Source: Flavobacteriaceae bacterium
GTDB lineage: Bacteria > Bacteroidota > Bacteroidia > Flavobacteriales > Flavobacteriaceae
Direction: 5' to 3'
NCBI GenBank assembly: GCA_947488595.1
Contig: CANKZI010000002.1
Location: 1 to 64,000 of the forward strand
DNA: 64,000 nt
The notes beneath the pieces were generated by a model. It saw nothing but the letters and a program-made list of their open reading frames with translations, was not told the DNA's origin and did no database searches. The position numbers and the translations under genes are program-made. Positions within the stretch are counted from its first letter, which is position 1; each line of letters opens with the position of its first letter. Of this stretch, positions 62,242 through 64,000 are shown piece by piece.

Positions 62242-62780
62242 AAATAAAACCTTACAAAAGGCATAATTGCGTCACCATAAACATTTTTATCTTTCTGAAA
62301 AAGCACATTGTAACGCACGCCCAAAGTAACATTACCATTCCTGTAACCCGCGCCAAGATACAAAGCGGTGTTCCAAAAGTTGTCTTTTTCAGAATCGCCA
62401 AAACCCAAATCATAGTTATTGTTGACGCGCAGTTGCTCTAATTCGGCCGAAAATTGCACTGCTTCAATTGGATTAAATAGCGCAATCACACTCCCTCCAT
62501 AAATTAAAGCAGAATAATTGCCTTTGACTTCAGCATAACTGCCCAATAAACCGACACCGGTTGCAAAGTATTTATTAAAATTATAAACCGCACTTGGCGC
62601 AATGGTAACTTCGGTATACTCTGAGCCAATGCTCAATCCGAGTCCGCCGCCATAAGACAAATGTTGCCAAAAATCACCAGCATAAGGATTGTCATTTTGT
62701 GCAAAGGTAACCATCGACCAAGTGAGCAAAAGGAATGAAAAGATACTTTTTATACAATTCCTAAAACAAAATGGTTTCAT
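62238..62780 (-). CDS. Outer-membrane beta-barrel-like protein
   Basis: 180 residues with a signal peptide (FSFLLLTWSMVTFAQ, cleavage near residue 28). Glycine-rich alternating strands (GGGLGLSIGSEYTEVTIAPS, YLGAGYRNGNVTLGVRYNVL) and the C-terminal aromatic residues IMPFVRFYF indicate a small outer-membrane barrel. Homologues are sometimes called alpha-ketoglutarate decarboxylase because they lie beside sucA; nothing in the sequence supports that name. Confidence 0.82.
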   Translation of the reverse strand: MKPFCFRNCIKSIFSFLLLTWSMVTFAQNDNPYAGDFWQHLSYGGGLGLSIGSEYTEVTIAPSAVYNFNKYFATGVGLLGSYAEVKGNYSALIYGGSVIALFNPIEAVQFSAELEQLRVNNNYDLGFGDSEKDNFWNTALYLGAGYRNGNVTLGVRYNVLFQKDKNVYGDAIMPFVRFYF

Positions 62781-62847
62781 GAGGTGTTTTTATGATAAGT
62801 TTAAGTGATAAATGTATATAATTATTATTACATTATGCTAATTATCG

Positions 62848-62855
62848 TACTTTTG
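62848..62855 (+). promoter_or_regulatory. Candidate -7 element of sucA
   Basis: TACTTTTG lies 39 nt before the ATG at 62894. Confidence 0.5.
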
Positions 62856-62893
62856 CAAAAACATTTTTAACAAGTTAGGACATTCAAACAATT

Positions 62894-64000
62894 ATGGATA
62901 GGTTTTCCTTTTTAAACGCTGCGCACACCGAATTTTTTGCCGATTTATACGACCAATATTTAGAAAATCCAGATAGCGTAGAGCCAAGCTGGAGAAGCTT
63001 TTTGCAAGGTTTTGACTTTGGAATGAGTACTTATTCTGACGAAAATGGCGCAGACCATTCGGCACAACAATTGGCCAATGCAGCAACTTCAAATCAAGAT
63101 TTTAGTCAGATTTCTGAAAAGTTGCAAAAAGAATTTAATGTTTTAAAGTTGATCGATGCTTATAGAACACGGGGTCATTTGTTTACCAAAACCAATCCTG
63201 TTCGCGACCGAAGAACTTATACACCAACTTTGGCAATCGAAAATTATGGTCTTTCACAATCCGACTTGACCACTGTTTTTGATGCAGCAAAAGTCATCAA
63301 AATTGCACCTTGCAGTTTGCAAGAGATTGTAAATCATTTGGACAAAATTTATTGTCAATCTATCGGCGTTGAATACATGTACATTCGAAAGCCCGAAGTG
63401 ATCGAGTGGATTCAGAATAAAATTGGATACAACGATAACACCCCGAACTTTTCGATCGATCAAAAGAAAAATATCCTTTTTAAGCTCAATGAAGCCGTTG
63501 CTTTCGAAAATTTTTTACATACCAAATATGTTGGACAAAAACGTTTTTCACTCGAAGGTGGCGAATCTATAATTCCAGGTTTGGATGCTTTAATAGAAGC
63601 TGCAGCCGAAAAAGGAGTAGAGCAATTTGTAATGGGAATGGCGCACCGAGGCCGTTTGAATATTTTGGCAAATATTTTTGGCAAATCAACGCAGGATATT
63701 TTTTCTGAATTTGATGGTAAAGATTATGATGATGATGCCCTTTTTGACGGAGATGTAAAATACCATTTGGGATTGACTTCTGACCGAAGAACCCAATCAG
63801 GCAAAAGTATCAATATCAATTTGGCGCCCAATCCTTCGCATCTTGAAACCGTTGGCGCCGTTATCGAAGGCATCACTCGCGCCAAACAAGACCGCTATTT
63901 TCCAGATGATTTTTCAAAAGTTTTGCCAATTGCTTTGCATGGTGACGCTGCTGTAGCTGGACAAGGCATCGTTTATGAAATTGTTCAAATGGCGCAGTTA
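62894..64000 (+). CDS. sucA: 2-oxoglutarate dehydrogenase E1 component (3' partial)
   Basis: Thiamine-diphosphate-dependent decarboxylase of the citric-acid cycle. 369 codons lie in the window and the frame is open to its edge; full E1 proteins have about 920 residues. The N-terminal E2-binding segment DRFSFLNAAHTEFFADLYDQ is followed by VEPSWRSFLQGF, DAYRTRGHLFTKTNPV, RFSLEGGESIIPGLDALIEA, and the active-site MGMAHRGRLNILANI and LAPNPSHLETVGAVIEG. The E2 gene is expected downstream, outside the window. Confidence 0.97.
   Translation, partial: MDRFSFLNAAHTEFFADLYDQYLENPDSVEPSWRSFLQGFDFGMSTYSDENGADHSAQQLANAATSNQDFSQISEKLQKEFNVLKLIDAYRTRGHLFTKTNPVRDRRTYTPTLAIENYGLSQSDLTTVFDAAKVIKIAPCSLQEIVNHLDKIYCQSIGVEYMYIRKPEVIEWIQNKIGYNDNTPNFSIDQKKNILFKLNEAVAFENFLHTKYVGQKRFSLEGGESIIPGLDALIEAAAEKGVEQFVMGMAHRGRLNILANIFGKSTQDIFSEFDGKDYDDDALFDGDVKYHLGLTSDRRTQSGKSININLAPNPSHLETVGAVIEGITRAKQDRYFPDDFSKVLPIALHGDAAVAGQGIVYEIVQMAQL

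Noticed and set aside
62238..62780. Alpha-ketoglutarate decarboxylase
   Set aside because: The name comes from proximity to sucA; the protein has a signal peptide and barrel-like strands and no enzyme motif.

Overview
The window reads as a chromosomal segment of a Flavobacteriaceae bacterium (Bacteroidota), most likely Flavobacterium or a close relative. The evidence is low GC, promoters of the Bacteroidota type (TAnnTTTG at -7, sometimes TTG/TTTG about 19 nt upstream), no Shine-Dalgarno pattern, a type IX secretion (T9SS) gene with two T9SS-sorted proteases, a complete Bat operon, and an NADP-glutamate dehydrogenase of bacterial type. No tRNA, rRNA, CRISPR array, insertion sequence or prophage was recognised. 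About 60 genes are called; nearly all are housekeeping or conserved flavobacterial genes.

Layout. 1-3.2 kb: a PorZ-like T9SS gene running off the left edge and a frameshifted membrane glycosyltransferase-like gene. 3.3-9.6 kb: gdhA, a secreted protein, a trans-sulfuration enzyme, a lipoprotein, DinB, an ArsC-like protein and a DMT transporter. 9.6-15.8 kb: yicC-gmk-nadD, gpsA, pheS, cvpA. 15.8-24.8 kb: the eight-gene minus-strand operon moxR-DUF58-BatD-like-batA-batB-batC-batD-batE. 25-33 kb: an aldo/keto reductase, a short-chain dehydrogenase, an AlbA_2 protein, a heavy-metal-binding lipoprotein, a second DMT transporter and a pair of M16 peptidases (one inactive, one active). 33-40 kb: rplU-rpmA, pth, a lipoprotein, and two divergent T9SS-cargo metalloproteases. 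40-50 kb: ribF, an HTTM protein, bioB, recX, then the minus-strand cluster bioF-DUF2007-bioD-bioA-ketoacyl synthase. 50-64 kb: a cold-shock protein, aspS, a MORN-like protein, a tetR-tolC-hlyD-acrB efflux operon with a candidate operator, a polyprenyl synthetase, and the start of 2-oxoglutarate dehydrogenase E1.

Three things deserve most attention. First, bioF carries an in-frame TGA directly after the PLP lysine, although the rest of the frame is intact for about 150 codons. Second, four intergenic copies of an element share conserved outer arms (GCAGCGG-ATCCTTTT and AAAAGATA-AGCGG-AGCAGGAAT) around different inner stems that nevertheless pair. Third, two intra-operon start codons are preceded by unrelated sequences that both have a 7-nt tandem period. 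No wholly new multi-gene system was found; the strongest novelty candidates are these repeats and the ketoacyl synthase embedded in the biotin cluster.
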